A DNA stretch of 64,000 nt. Source: Seribacter sp963934295. Lineage in GTDB: Bacteria > Verrucomicrobiota > Verrucomicrobiia > Opitutales > Seribacteraceae. The position numbers were made by a program, and so were the translations under genes. The notes under the pieces were generated by a model that worked only from the letters and a program-made list of their open reading frames with translations, was not told the DNA's origin and searched no databases. The stretch lies in the NCBI GenBank assembly GCA_963934295.1, contig CAWVXY010000007.1, forward strand, positions 48,275 through 112,274, read 5' to 3'. Below are positions 1 through 9,382 of the stretch, one piece after another. Every line of letters starts with the position of its first letter. Within the stretch, counting starts at the first letter, position 1.

Positions 1-991
1 GACGAGCAAGAAATGAGGTAGCTAAAAGAAGAATATCCGAACCTCGATCCCGAAGCGGTGGTACTGCAATGGGAAAAACATTTAATCGATAATATAAATC
101 CTCCCTAAAATTTCCTTTTTTCACCTCATCCATTAAATCTCGGTTGGTTGTCGCAAGTACGCGGACTTTAACTTGAATGGTTTTATTTCCTCCAACTCGT
201 TCAAATTCTTTCTCTTGGAGAACGCGCAAAAGTTTTGCCTGCAAGGCAGGTACAATTTCACTAATTTCATCTAGTAAAATCGTACCACCATCCGCTAATT
301 CAAAACGCCCTTCCCTTCTCTCAGTCGCACCTGTGAAAGACCCTTTCTCATGCCCAAAGAATTCGCTCTCCATTAAGGTTTCAGAAATTGCGGCACAATT
401 TACCCTGATGTAAGGTTGCTTAGCTAACATACTATTTCGATAAAGCTCACGAGCAACCAATTCCTTGCCTGTTCCATTCTCTCCTGTAATAAGTACACTG
501 GCTTCAGTTTTAGCAACTTTATCAACCAAATTCTTTAGATCCTGAACAGGTTTACTCTCTCCAATGATATCGGATGAGCGAGTATCACTTTCTTCAACAT
601 AATACTTGGTGACACGACGCATTTTATCAAAAGAAGCGACTTTATCGACCACCACTTCAATCTGCTCAAAAGAAAAAGGCTTAACCACATAATCAAATGC
701 ACCCATTTGCATACAAGAAACAGCTGACTCAACGGATCCATAACCTGTCATCATAACCACCATAGGAGCTTCAGTCTTCGCAGTTATTTCCTCAAGCAAA
801 TCGGTACCCTCACCATCAGGCAAGCGAAGATCCAAAAAAACCAAGTCAAATGAATCCCGAGACAATATTTTCCGAGCACCTTTCAAGTCCCCGGTAGAAG
901 CCACTGAATAACGCTTGTTCCGCAACTGCGTCTCCAACGCCTTACGAATCATCATCTCATCATCCACCACAACTATTTTTTCAATTGCCAT
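1..991 (-). CDS. Sigma-54-dependent NtrC-family response regulator (3' end outside window)
   Basis: The reverse strand is open from ATG at 991 to the window edge, giving 330 residues. Residues about 4-115 form a receiver domain with the acidic pair D10/D11, phospho-acceptor D54 (FLDLRLPDGEG) and the conserved lysine in VVKPFSFEQ. From about residue 140 comes a sigma-54 AAA+ domain with Walker A GENGTGKE, the sigma-54 contact loop in variant form GSFTGA, a Walker B-type ILLDEI, and PPLRDRGSDI before the edge. The C-terminal Fis-type DNA-binding domain is not in the window. Such proteins activate sigma-54 promoters after phosphorylation by a histidine kinase. It is divergent from the sugar cluster, so it could control that cluster or, as for FlrC/FleR-like regulators, flagellar genes; neither is shown by the sequence. 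Confidence 0.95.
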   Translation of the reverse strand, partial: MAIEKIVVVDDEMMIRKALETQLRNKRYSVASTGDLKGARKILSRDSFDLVFLDLRLPDGEGTDLLEEITAKTEAPMVVMMTGYGSVESAVSCMQMGAFDYVVKPFSFEQIEVVVDKVASFDKMRRVTKYYVEESDTRSSDIIGESKPVQDLKNLVDKVAKTEASVLITGENGTGKELVARELYRNSMLAKQPYIRVNCAAISETLMESEFFGHEKGSFTGATERREGRFELADGGTILLDEISEIVPALQAKLLRVLQEKEFERVGGNKTIQVKVRVLATTNRDLMDEVKKGNFREDLYYRLNVFPIAVPPLRDRGSDILLLATSFLAR

Positions 992-1274
992 TAGAACTCT
1001 ATTCTAATTTGTATAGGTGCTAATTGTCCACCTTGATTCTCAAAAGTTGATTAACGAACATTAACATTTAGGCACAACAACTGCTTCTAAATTTATTATT
1101 ATTTCGTTTACTGATTTTTTTTTGGATTCTAATTTTATATAAATTAATTGTCCAGCGGTAGCATGGATTTTTGGATTTTAAGTATTCATTACCAAGTACA
1201 CTTCAATAAATTCTTGATCACTGATTCATATTAATATGTTTCATTTATTATACATAAATTTATTTTAATTTCAT
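992..1274. other. Divergent intergenic leader of the sugar cluster
   Basis: This AT-rich spacer separates the response regulator from the first sugar-cluster gene. No open frame worth calling is seen. A TATATAAAT stretch (1136-1144) could be a minus-10 region for rightward transcription, but no good minus-35 box lies at the right distance. The ops-like element listed separately sits just downstream of it. I see no sigma-54 (GG-N10-GC) motif that I would defend. Confidence 0.5.
1154..1166 (+). promoter_or_regulatory. ops-like (JUMPstart) element
   Basis: AGCGGTAGCATGG followed by a T-rich run matches the enterobacterial ops consensus GGCGGTAGCGTG at 10 of 12 positions, including the whole GCGGTAGC core. 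In gamma-proteobacteria ops lies in the untranslated leader of long polysaccharide operons and recruits the NusG paralogue RfaH. Here it lies about 110 bases before the first gene of a 39-kb same-strand sugar cluster, which is the expected place. Whether this lineage has a NusG paralogue that reads it is unknown, so this is a pattern match plus context. Confidence 0.4.
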
Positions 1275-1916
1275 ATGGGTTTTAACTCATATTCACAATT
1301 TGGAGAAGACAGTATCCTCAAAGGCCTTATGGCTAAGGATGGTTTACATGTAGAAAATGGTGGATTTTATTTTGATGTTGGTGCACATCACCCCGTGAGA
1401 TTTTCAAATACAAAAATTTTCTATGACTTTGGGTGGAGTGGTATTAACATTGACCCAAATGAGGGAATTAAAAAAAAATTCGAAGATATAAGACCCAGAG
1501 ACAAAACTCTAGAAATCGCACTAGGTAAACAAAATGATGTGCAAGAATTCTTCACATACGACGAAAGTGCGTTGAACAGCTTAATCAACAGAGATGAAGA
1601 ATTGGTTGATACTCAGTATTTCCCTTCTGGTTCAAAGATGGTGCAAGTCGCAACAATAAAAGAAATATTGAACCAATTTCACAAAGAAGATATCCCCAAA
1701 CCAAGCTTTCTAGATATAGATGTTGAAGGTCATGAATTAGAAGTCCTATTAGGCAACGATTGGAATAAATATATATTTTCTTATATTTTGATTGAACAAA
1801 AGCTTACTTCATTAGAGACAATCCAAGATTGTCCTGTAACTATATATCTAAGGGATTTAGGTTATAAACCCATGGCATACAATGGTATCACCACTATTTT
1901 TAAACATTTTTCATAA
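1275..1916 (+). CDS. FkbM-family SAM-dependent methyltransferase
   Basis: This 213-residue protein has the FkbM (Methyltransf_21) layout. The N-terminal YSQFGEDSIL is followed by the SAM-binding FDVGAHHP motif near residue 35, an acidic end of the second strand (INIDPNEG), and DIDVEGHELEVL near residue 155. Family members O-methylate sugars or polyketides, and here the substrate is most likely a sugar of the surface glycan. It is the first gene after the ops-like leader and is 11 bases from the next gene. The ATG is not preceded by a Shine-Dalgarno sequence, which is common in this window. Confidence 0.85.
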   Translation: MGFNSYSQFGEDSILKGLMAKDGLHVENGGFYFDVGAHHPVRFSNTKIFYDFGWSGINIDPNEGIKKKFEDIRPRDKTLEIALGKQNDVQEFFTYDESALNSLINRDEELVDTQYFPSGSKMVQVATIKEILNQFHKEDIPKPSFLDIDVEGHELEVLLGNDWNKYIFSYILIEQKLTSLETIQDCPVTIYLRDLGYKPMAYNGITTIFKHFS

Positions 1917-1927
1917 ATAATCCTTTT

Positions 1928-2602
1928 TTGCTAGCAATTATACAATCTCGATATGACTCAATCCGACTTCCAGGTAAGGCTTTACTACCGCTTGGCGACT
2001 CTTCAATTCTTGGCAAATGTATCGACAGGGTATCCAAAGCGAGTCAAGTTACTAAAATTCTTATCGCAACTTCGAATGAAGATTCTGACAGACTCATAGT
2101 AAAGTATTGTAAAGATAGGGATTTATCCTACCACCTTGGTTCATTGCATGATGTCGGTCTAAGGTTAGCGGAAGCTGCTGCTGCAACGAACCACAATAAG
2201 TTCATTCGTATTTGTGGAGACAGTCCGTTTATAGATCCCTTAATAATTGATCAAGCCATTTCTCTTTCGAACTCATCAGATTTTGATCTCGTAACGAATG
2301 TCTTTCCGAGATCTTTTCCAAAAGGGCAATCCGTCGAAGTTATCAAAACTAAAATGATGCTGAAGATTTCTACTATGCATAGGTCAAAAGAAGAAAAAGA
2401 GCATGTGACTTCCTATTTTTACAAGAATCATTACAGGTACCGTATTTGTGCTTTTAGTAGCGGTTTGGCGAAAGCCGAATCTCGTCAATGCATAGATAAC
2501 GAAAAAGATTATCGCATCGCAAAGAATGTCATGTCCCTTATGGGGGCGAATGACTTAGGTTGGGAAGAAATTCAAACACTTTGGGACACGGACAAAAACT
2601 AA
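1928..2602 (+). CDS. SpsF/NeuA-type cytidylyltransferase (copy 1)
   Basis: This 224-residue protein begins LAIIQSRYDSIRLPGKALL, the nucleotide-binding signature of the CTP_transf_3 / SpsF family, and has CGDSPFIDP near residue 98, which carries the metal-binding aspartate. The family transfers CMP from CTP to nonulosonic acids or related keto-sugars. The start is TTG at 1928, because no ATG lies before the signature. It opens a three-gene order (cytidylyltransferase, Gfo/Idh dehydrogenase, DegT aminotransferase) that recurs at 23.8-26.7 kb. The two copies are clearly diverged: this one has the usual RLPGK, the other has RLKKK. Confidence 0.87.
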   Translation: MLAIIQSRYDSIRLPGKALLPLGDSSILGKCIDRVSKASQVTKILIATSNEDSDRLIVKYCKDRDLSYHLGSLHDVGLRLAEAAAATNHNKFIRICGDSPFIDPLIIDQAISLSNSSDFDLVTNVFPRSFPKGQSVEVIKTKMMLKISTMHRSKEEKEHVTSYFYKNHYRYRICAFSSGLAKAESRQCIDNEKDYRIAKNVMSLMGANDLGWEEIQTLWDTDKN

Positions 2603-3621
2603 AAAACTCAACTTTTACTGCTGGCGTAATTGGACTGGGAGTCGGCGAAACTCACATCTCTGGATTTGAAACCCATCCCTATTGCTCTGTTCACAAAATA
2701 TGTGACTTGAACAAAGATGTCCTCAATGAAGTTGGTAAAAGATATCCGAAAAAAAAACTCACATCCAACCCAGATGAAATAATTTGTGATCCTAATATCG
2801 ATATTGTGAGTATCGCCTCTTACGATGACTGCCATAAAGGGCAAATAATTAGGTCATTAAAAAACGGAAAACATATTTTCGTTGAGAAACCTTTGTGTTT
2901 AAATAGCGAGGAACTTTTATCCGTTGTCGAGGTCATGCGTGAGAATCCGAAGCTCAAGCTTTCTTCAAATTTGATACTCAGAAAGACCCCTCGATTCATC
3001 GATCTAAGAAATCGGATACAATCCGATGAATTGGGAAAAGTCTTTCATATGGAATCCAGCTATGACTACGGAAGGTTGCATAAACTGACAGATGGTTGGA
3101 GGGGTCAAATTCACAACTACTCCGTCACTCTTGGCGGAGGCATTCACCTCATCGACTTGATGAGTTGGGTTTCTGGCGAGAAATTCACTGAAGTCTTTGC
3201 CTATGGAAATAAATTGGCTACTCAAGACTCATCTTTCTCGGGAAATTCTCTTACTTCTGCAATAATGAAGTCAAACAGCGGATGCACAACTATCCTAACT
3301 TCTAACTTTGGAAGCGTTGCACCCCATCATCACAAACTTGCCATATACGGAACCAATGCCACTTTCGAGCAAAGTCACTTGACTGCATCTTATTTTACGA
3401 GTCGAGATCCATCCATATCTCCTGAAAATGTAGACTCGCCCTATCCTGGTGCTCAAAAAGGAGATCTGCTTTACGATTTTGTGGATTCTCTAATCGAAGG
3501 GAAGCAACCAATAATCAAAGCGCAAGAGGTGATTGATGCCACATCCGTAGCCATAGCAATTGATGAATCCATAATAAATCAAAGCCCTCAACCTGTAAAT
3601 TACCTAGATCTTGAAAACTGA
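2581..3621 (+). CDS. Gfo/Idh/MocA-family oxidoreductase (copy 1)
   Basis: An N-terminal Rossmann fold is seen at AGVIGLGVGETHISGF, followed by VSIASYDDCHKGQ and the family lysine in HIFVEKPLCLN. The C-terminal half carries GGGIHLIDLMSWVSGE, typical of the GFO_IDH_MocA C-terminal domain. These NAD(P)-dependent enzymes oxidise a sugar hydroxyl to a ketone, and with an adjacent DegT aminotransferase they install an amino group (WlbA/WlbE logic). No ATG is available. TTG at 2581 keeps the overlap with the previous gene to 22 bases, and TTG at 2560 is the alternative. The next gene overlaps its stop. Confidence 0.87.
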   Translation: MGHGQKLKNSTFTAGVIGLGVGETHISGFETHPYCSVHKICDLNKDVLNEVGKRYPKKKLTSNPDEIICDPNIDIVSIASYDDCHKGQIIRSLKNGKHIFVEKPLCLNSEELLSVVEVMRENPKLKLSSNLILRKTPRFIDLRNRIQSDELGKVFHMESSYDYGRLHKLTDGWRGQIHNYSVTLGGGIHLIDLMSWVSGEKFTEVFAYGNKLATQDSSFSGNSLTSAIMKSNSGCTTILTSNFGSVAPHHHKLAIYGTNATFEQSHLTASYFTSRDPSISPENVDSPYPGAQKGDLLYDFVDSLIEGKQPIIKAQEVIDATSVAIAIDESIINQSPQPVNYLDLEN

Positions 3622-4777
3622 AACGAAAAAAATACCATTCGGCAAACCACTGATTGACGAACAAGAGAAAATGGCAGTAGAAAAAGTCTTGTCCGGTCCA
3701 ATCCTAGTGCACGGTCCACAAAGCGAAGAGTTCGAAAGTTCTTTTGCAGATTTCACCCAAGCTCCCCATGCAGTAAGCGTTTCTTCATGTACTGCCGGCA
3801 TGCACCTGATCTATCACGCCTTGGGATTTGGCTCTGGAGATGAAGTAATTGTACCTGCACAAACTCATGTTGCCACAGCACACGCTGTCGAGCTTACCGG
3901 TGCAAAACCAATATTCGTGGATTCCGAATTAACAACTGGAAATATCGACATACCTTCAATAGAAGCGTCAATTTCTACAAAAACACGTGCTATTGCAGTT
4001 GTACACTACCTCGGCGTTCCTGTAAATATGGATCAAGTCAACAAGATCGCCAAAAAATATAGCTTGTTTGTCTTGGAAGACTGCGCTCTCTCCCCCGGTG
4101 CATCCTTTAAGGGAACTCATACTGGATTGCTAGGTGATGCAGGTTGCTTTTCGTTTTATCCGGTAAAGCATATAACCACAGCAGAAGGTGGAATGGTAAT
4201 TCTCAAAGATAAAGTGCTTGCAGATAAAATTAGGCTACTAAAGGCATTTGGAGTTAATCGCACACACGGCGAAAGAAAAATTCCTGGCGAATATGATGTC
4301 ACCAGCCTTGGTTACAATTACAGGATGAGCGAAGTTCATGCGGCTATCGGGATTGAGCAGATAAAAAAATTACCAACCTTTCTAAAAAAAAGACAAAAAA
4401 ACTTTGAATGCTTGAATGAACAGCTTGAGCACCACCCTCACCTTGATATCCTAGTTCAACCTGTTGATTCCGTCCAAAAAAGCAGTCATTATTGTATGGG
4501 TGTATTGCTTTCCCCTCAATTTTCATCTCGAAGGCCTGAAATCATGAATAAACTCCAGGAGGTCGGAATTGGGACGAGCATTTATTATCCGCACCCTGTC
4601 CCAAGTATGAGTTATTACATTGAGAAATACGGAGAGATCAAATGCCCCAACGCTGAGGCAATAAGCAACCAAATCCTCGCATTGCCCGTCGGTCCACATC
4701 TTCACCCTGAAGATATGGTTCGAATTGCTGAAGAGTTAATCAAAATTGTCAACAATTACATAACTATTAATGACTAA
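3611..4777 (+). CDS. DegT/DnrJ/EryC1/StrS aminotransferase (copy 1)
   Basis: This is a PLP-dependent sugar aminotransferase of 388 residues, a normal length. Family marks are SCTAGMHLIYHAL (phosphate cup), IVPAQTHVATAHAV, VLEDCALSPGASFKG with the PLP-contacting aspartate, and the Schiff-base lysine in FYPVKHITTAEGG at about residue 190. Such enzymes aminate a keto-sugar nucleotide with glutamate as donor. The start is TTG at 3611, overlapping the dehydrogenase stop by 11 bases, so the two are probably translationally coupled. The dehydrogenase upstream is the likely source of its keto substrate. Confidence 0.92.
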   Translation: MKTETKKIPFGKPLIDEQEKMAVEKVLSGPILVHGPQSEEFESSFADFTQAPHAVSVSSCTAGMHLIYHALGFGSGDEVIVPAQTHVATAHAVELTGAKPIFVDSELTTGNIDIPSIEASISTKTRAIAVVHYLGVPVNMDQVNKIAKKYSLFVLEDCALSPGASFKGTHTGLLGDAGCFSFYPVKHITTAEGGMVILKDKVLADKIRLLKAFGVNRTHGERKIPGEYDVTSLGYNYRMSEVHAAIGIEQIKKLPTFLKKRQKNFECLNEQLEHHPHLDILVQPVDSVQKSSHYCMGVLLSPQFSSRRPEIMNKLQEVGIGTSIYYPHPVPSMSYYIEKYGEIKCPNAEAISNQILALPVGPHLHPEDMVRIAEELIKIVNNYITIND

Positions 4778-5807
4778 AAAAATAAGTAAGGAACTATCAG
4801 GAAAAAAAATCTGCTTGATTGGAGGAGCCGGTTTCATCGGGCATAATCTTGCTCTCCATTTGGCAAATTCTGGAGCATCTGTCTCAATAATAGACGGATT
4901 ACAAGTCAATAATATCTTATCTTCAAAATTTCAAGAAGTATCGAGCCCAAACAAGCTCCATCTAGGCATGCTTCGTGAAAGACAAAAACTGATGGAGGAA
5001 AGCGATATAAAATTATTTGTTCAAGATGCTAGAGACTACCTGTGTTTAGGAACACTTATAAACGAAATTGAACCTGAAGTGATAGTTCAATTGGCTGCGG
5101 TTTCCCATGCTAACCTTTCAAATAAGAATCCGTACAACACATTCGACCATTGCAATAGAACTCTCGAGAATGCCCTTGATCAATCTAGAGGTAAAATTGA
5201 GCATTTCATATACTTCTCATCCAGTATGGTATATGGCAATTTTACTGAAAATTCAGTTAACGAAGAGATGGCATGTAATCCCATTGGTATATATGGAGCA
5301 CTGAAATATGGTGGTGAAAAGCTAGTCATTGCATATAACCAAGTCTTCGGCTTACCTTATACTATTATTCGCCCATCAGCACTTTACGGGGAGAGGTGCG
5401 TAAGTAGAAGAGTTGGTCAAATCTTCATTGAAAACGCTCTGACCACTGGAGAAATAAGTATTACTGGGGACGGTTCAGATACTTTGGACTTTACTTACAT
5501 CGGAGATCTAGTCCGGGGAGTTGAGAAAGTAATCACGAACAAGAATGCACTTGGACAAACCCTAAATTTAACTTATGGCAAGGGACGTTCATTGGCCGAA
5601 ATGGCTAACATAATAAGACAACATTTCCCTGGAATCAAAATCGAATACGAACCAAAAGATCAACTTATTCCGGATCGTGGAACCCTATCCATTCAAAAAG
5701 CTCGAGACCTTATCGGCTACGAGCCCGAGTTTTCGTTGGAAAAGGGATATGAACATTATATTAATTGGTATAAGGATTTCCACAAACGCTATTACAAAAA
5801 TGATTGA
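4770..5807 (+). CDS. NAD-dependent epimerase/dehydratase (extended SDR)
   Basis: This is a 345-residue extended short-chain dehydrogenase. GGAGFIGHNLALHL is the NAD-binding motif near residue 18, SSSMVYG supplies the catalytic serine, and YGALKYGGEK carries the YxxxK pair. IIRPSALYGER and a C-terminal FTYIGDLVRG region are typical of sugar-nucleotide epimerases and dehydratases. Substrate and reaction (C4 epimerisation, 4,6-dehydration or reduction) cannot be read from sequence. The ATG overlaps the aminotransferase stop by 8 bases. Confidence 0.88.
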   Translation: MTKKISKELSGKKICLIGGAGFIGHNLALHLANSGASVSIIDGLQVNNILSSKFQEVSSPNKLHLGMLRERQKLMEESDIKLFVQDARDYLCLGTLINEIEPEVIVQLAAVSHANLSNKNPYNTFDHCNRTLENALDQSRGKIEHFIYFSSSMVYGNFTENSVNEEMACNPIGIYGALKYGGEKLVIAYNQVFGLPYTIIRPSALYGERCVSRRVGQIFIENALTTGEISITGDGSDTLDFTYIGDLVRGVEKVITNKNALGQTLNLTYGKGRSLAEMANIIRQHFPGIKIEYEPKDQLIPDRGTLSIQKARDLIGYEPEFSLEKGYEHYINWYKDFHKRYYKND

Positions 5808-6510
5808 TCACTCATTGATTAGGGATCCATTCACAGAAAGCTTCTTAGGCAAACCTTGCTTCCAACTTAATCATTACAATCGTGCATTTAACCTGCCTCG
5901 CTCTGGCGATGCAGGATTCATTTATACCAAAATTCAAACTTCAAGAATAGCGGACATCTCAAAATTAGAAAGAATTGGCTTCAACTTAATAGATACAAAC
6001 ATTCAGTTGCAAAGGCCGGCTTCTGGAAATTGGGATGAAAAGAATATTTCATCCTCTTGTCGGATTAGATTGGCCGAACCTTCAGATCTCCCTGACATAG
6101 AGAATATTGCCGCTTCGAGTTTTCTTTTCTCTAGGTTCCATCTTGACCCTAAGATCGAAGATTCTGTCGCCAACGAGATAAAACGCCAATGGGCGACTAA
6201 CTTCTTCGCGGGCAAACGGGGAGACTGTATGGTAGTCGCGAAGGACCAAAATCAAACGATTGGATTTCTACTGCTTTTAGACCAAGAAGACAAACGGACT
6301 ATTGACCTGATAGCTGTATCGAAAGGGCATCGGGGCAAAGGGCTGGCTTCTGCCATGATACGCTTTGCCGCCAAGGAAGCTTTAGGCAGGCAAATTGTGG
6401 TTGGCACTCAAGTGGCCAATTCCCCATCGCTTAGATCTTATGAGAATCTAGGTTTTCGGGCCTATGAGTCATATTACGTTCTCCATTACCATGGCCCGGT
6501 AGCTACGTGA
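5800..6510 (+). CDS. GNAT-family sugar N-acetyltransferase (WecD-like)
   Basis: The ATG at 5800 overlaps the SDR stop and gives 236 residues; the same frame is open further upstream only within the SDR gene. The C-terminal 150 residues are a GNAT fold, with the acetyl-CoA loop at GHRGKGLASAMI and NSPSLRSYENLGF near the end. The N-terminal third (FLGKPCFQLNHY) resembles the extra domain of WecD-type dTDP-fucosamine acetyltransferases, as I recall that family. It probably acetylates the amino group installed by the preceding aminotransferase, before the NeuB step. Confidence 0.75.
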   Translation: MIDHSLIRDPFTESFLGKPCFQLNHYNRAFNLPRSGDAGFIYTKIQTSRIADISKLERIGFNLIDTNIQLQRPASGNWDEKNISSSCRIRLAEPSDLPDIENIAASSFLFSRFHLDPKIEDSVANEIKRQWATNFFAGKRGDCMVVAKDQNQTIGFLLLLDQEDKRTIDLIAVSKGHRGKGLASAMIRFAAKEALGRQIVVGTQVANSPSLRSYENLGFRAYESYYVLHYHGPVAT

Positions 6511-7550
6511 AAATAGGTTCTCATCAGACTGACGAATCAGTTTTCATAATTGCTGAAATTGGAAACAATCACGAGGGAGACTTTTCTCTAGCTAAAGAAA
6601 TGATTTTATTGGCCGCTCAAGCAGGGGCCAATGCCGTAAAATTTCAGACAATTGTTCCAGAGAGATTAATTTCAATCAGGGATGACGAACGAATTGCCCA
6701 ATTGAGCCAATTCCAATTCACCGCGGAGCAATTTAGAGAGTTGCGGGATTTCGCAAATAAATCAGGATTGGAGTTTCTATCAACTCCCTTTGACATTGAA
6801 TCGATAGACTGGTTGGACGATTTGGTTCCTGCGTGGAAAGTCGCCTCTGGAGATAATAATTTCTACCCATTGCTCGAGCGACTGGCCTTAACTGGCAAGC
6901 CGACTATCATCTCAATGGGTCTAGGTTTTCACGACCAAAGCGACAACCTGCAGGATTTCTTTGTTAAAACTTGGCAACGCCACGGAATCAAGAATGCCGA
7001 GCTTGCCATGCTGCATTGTGTGGTTAGCTATCCAACGCCTGACAGCGAGGCTGCCCTGGGACAGATGGAAAAGCTTAAGTTGCCTGACATTACCATAGGT
7101 TATTCTGATCACACTATCGGAATAAAAGCTGCCGAACTTGCCGTTGCTGCAGGTGCCCGAATTATCGAGAAACATTTCACGATCGACAAAACTCGTTCCA
7201 GTTTTCGTGACCACCAGCTTTCCGCTGACCCGGAAGACATGCAACAATTGGTTCAGGCCATTCGCGATGTGGAATTGATGCTCGGCGATAGCGCCGGCCA
7301 TCAAAAGTGCGAAAGCTCAAACCGTGAGGCAGTCCGGCGATCGCTGACAGCTGCTAGTGATCTGCCTGCAGGTGCTTTACTCAATATGGATCAATTTGTT
7401 TGGGTAAGACCAGGCACAGGAATACCTCCGGGGCAGGAGGGGTCGGTTCTTGGAAAGAAATTGACAAGATCAATTAGCGCCGGAGAGCAAGTTTCCCCGG
7501 AAGACGTTGAAACCGCAACGGAGAAGAATCCGGCAAACGAATCCTCATAA
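6507..7550 (+). CDS. NeuB-type nonulosonic acid (sialic/legionaminic-like) synthase
   Basis: This 347-residue protein has the NeuB TIM barrel (FIIAEIGNNHEGD, GANAVKFQT, VASGDNNFYP, IGYSDHTIG, IIEKHFTID) followed by a C-terminal SAF (antifreeze-like) domain with VRPGTGIPP, GKKLTRSI and ISAGEQVSPEDVE. NeuB enzymes condense phosphoenolpyruvate with an N-acylated hexosamine to make nine-carbon nonulosonic acids. It is the key evidence that the cluster makes such a sugar. The start is GTG at 6507 with a GTGA overlap. Base composition looks richer in G+C here and in the next gene than in the AT-rich genes further on. The exact product (legionaminate, pseudaminate or other) is not decidable. Confidence 0.92.
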   Translation: MKIGSHQTDESVFIIAEIGNNHEGDFSLAKEMILLAAQAGANAVKFQTIVPERLISIRDDERIAQLSQFQFTAEQFRELRDFANKSGLEFLSTPFDIESIDWLDDLVPAWKVASGDNNFYPLLERLALTGKPTIISMGLGFHDQSDNLQDFFVKTWQRHGIKNAELAMLHCVVSYPTPDSEAALGQMEKLKLPDITIGYSDHTIGIKAAELAVAAGARIIEKHFTIDKTRSSFRDHQLSADPEDMQQLVQAIRDVELMLGDSAGHQKCESSNREAVRRSLTAASDLPAGALLNMDQFVWVRPGTGIPPGQEGSVLGKKLTRSISAGEQVSPEDVETATEKNPANESS

Positions 7551-7552
7551 AG

Positions 7553-9382
7553 ATGTGTGGAATTGCAGGATATTTCGGGAAAAGCCCGCCTAATGAATCA
7601 ATGATTCGCAGCACTCTTAATCTCATGCAAAATAGAGGGCCCGATCACCAGGATTTCGCTTCATTTGCTGCAGGCAAGAAAAAGCAAGTTCTCTTATTAC
7701 ACAGCCGGCTAAGCATTATCGACCTCGACCCCCGTTCCAATCAGCCTTTTACTCTCGATGAATCAACGATTATATACAATGGAGAAATCTACAATTACAT
7801 AGAGCTTCGGAAGCAATTGCTTAATCGCGGGCTTGAACTAAGAACATCCTCGGACACAGAAGTTTTACTACATTACTACTTGATCTACGGAGAACGCTGC
7901 GTAGATCATTTCGAGGGAATGTGGTCGTTCGCTATTTGGGATGCAAAACTTCAAAAGCTTTTTCTCTCTAGGGATCGTTTTGCGGAGAAGCCTCTATACT
8001 ATCTACAAACTCCGGAAGGTTTCCTTTTCGGTTCCGAGATCAAGTTTTTGAAAGCCTTGTCAAAGGAACCTCTACGAGTAAACCGTCGTCATTTGCTACG
8101 ACAACTCGTCCATGGGTACAAGGCTTTGTACAAGACTGATGAAACCTATTTTGAAGGCGTCAGGGAGCTTCGCTATGCACAGTCAATGGTCCTTAATCCC
8201 GATGGAGTGAATCGGATTGAGCGATACTGGAACCCTTCGACGACAGTGGATCAATCTATGACTCTGGAAAATGCCATCGACGGAACTCGCGAACATCTAC
8301 TTGAAAGCGTACGCTTACGTCTTCGCTCTGACGTCCCCCTAGCCTTTTGCCTCAGTGGCGGAGTAGACTCAGCCTCTTTGGTTTCCATTGCTGCAAAAGA
8401 ATTCGGATGCGAATTAGAGACTTTTTCGATCATTGACCAAGACGAAAGATACAATGAAGAAGACAATATCATGGCGACCGTCGACGACATCGGTTGCAAG
8501 CATCATCTTTTGGAAATACCAAAGGAGGATGCATTGGCGAGATTAGGCGAGTTGATTGCCTACCATGATGCTCCTGTCGCTACGATTACCTACTATGTCC
8601 ACTCGTTAATTTCCGAAGCTGTGCACAACGCTGGATTTCGCGTTGCCTTCTCCGGATCATCGGCAGACGAACTCTTCACAGGCTATTACGACCATTTCAT
8701 TCTGCACCTTAATGAAGTCCGGAATGAGAACGACTATCAAAAGTATTTGCAAGATTGGCGAAATCACATTGAAGGATTTGTAAGAAACCCAATGCTTAAG
8801 ACGCCGAACCTCTACCATAAGGACCCGACTTTCCGGGATCATATTTTCGATGCGAGTGAAGAGTTGAAGGATTATTTGGTAGTTAACTTCGAAGAACCTT
8901 TTCAAGAAGAGCAATTTTGCGACAGCTTGCTTCGCAATCGGATGCTCAACGAATTATTTTACGAAGCCACGCCAGTAATCCTTCACGAAGACGATTTGAA
9001 TTCGATGTGCTATTCCGTTGAGAACCGAAGTCCTTTTCTTGATTCAAGTTTGCAGAAATTCGCGTATTCGATTCCAGCCCGCCATTTGATTCGTAACGGT
9101 TATGGCAAGTTTGTCCTTCGCCAAGCTTTAAAGGGAATTCTCAACGAGAAAGTCCGACTCGACAGAAGAAAAAAAGGGTTTAACGCCTCTATTAACTCAA
9201 TGATCAACTTTCAAGACCCAAATACGCAAGCCTATCTGTTGGACCCAAAGGCAGAGATCTTCCACTACCTTGACAGGAATAAGATCAAGCAACTCTTCGA
9301 TTTATTTCCCATCCCTAACCACTTCAGTAAATTTCTCTTCAATTTTATCAATGCAAGAATCTTTTTGGAAATCTACAACTAA
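7553..9382 (+). CDS. asnB: Asparagine synthetase-like glutamine amidotransferase (AsnB family, intact)
   Basis: This 609-residue protein starts MCGIAGYFGKS, so the Ntn glutaminase nucleophile Cys2 is present. It also has RLSIIDLDPRSNQPF and YNGEIYNYIELR of the glutaminase pocket. The synthetase domain has the PP-loop LSGGVDSASL near residue 270 and the later SGSSADELFTGYY motif. Enzymes of this family inside surface-sugar clusters usually amidate a carboxyl group of a sugar, not aspartate. The ATG is 2 bases after the NeuB stop. The paralogue at 13531 lacks the cysteine. Confidence 0.88.
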   Translation: MCGIAGYFGKSPPNESMIRSTLNLMQNRGPDHQDFASFAAGKKKQVLLLHSRLSIIDLDPRSNQPFTLDESTIIYNGEIYNYIELRKQLLNRGLELRTSSDTEVLLHYYLIYGERCVDHFEGMWSFAIWDAKLQKLFLSRDRFAEKPLYYLQTPEGFLFGSEIKFLKALSKEPLRVNRRHLLRQLVHGYKALYKTDETYFEGVRELRYAQSMVLNPDGVNRIERYWNPSTTVDQSMTLENAIDGTREHLLESVRLRLRSDVPLAFCLSGGVDSASLVSIAAKEFGCELETFSIIDQDERYNEEDNIMATVDDIGCKHHLLEIPKEDALARLGELIAYHDAPVATITYYVHSLISEAVHNAGFRVAFSGSSADELFTGYYDHFILHLNEVRNENDYQKYLQDWRNHIEGFVRNPMLKTPNLYHKDPTFRDHIFDASEELKDYLVVNFEEPFQEEQFCDSLLRNRMLNELFYEATPVILHEDDLNSMCYSVENRSPFLDSSLQKFAYSIPARHLIRNGYGKFVLRQALKGILNEKVRLDRRKKGFNASINSMINFQDPNTQAYLLDPKAEIFHYLDRNKIKQLFDLFPIPNHFSKFLFNFINARIFLEIYN

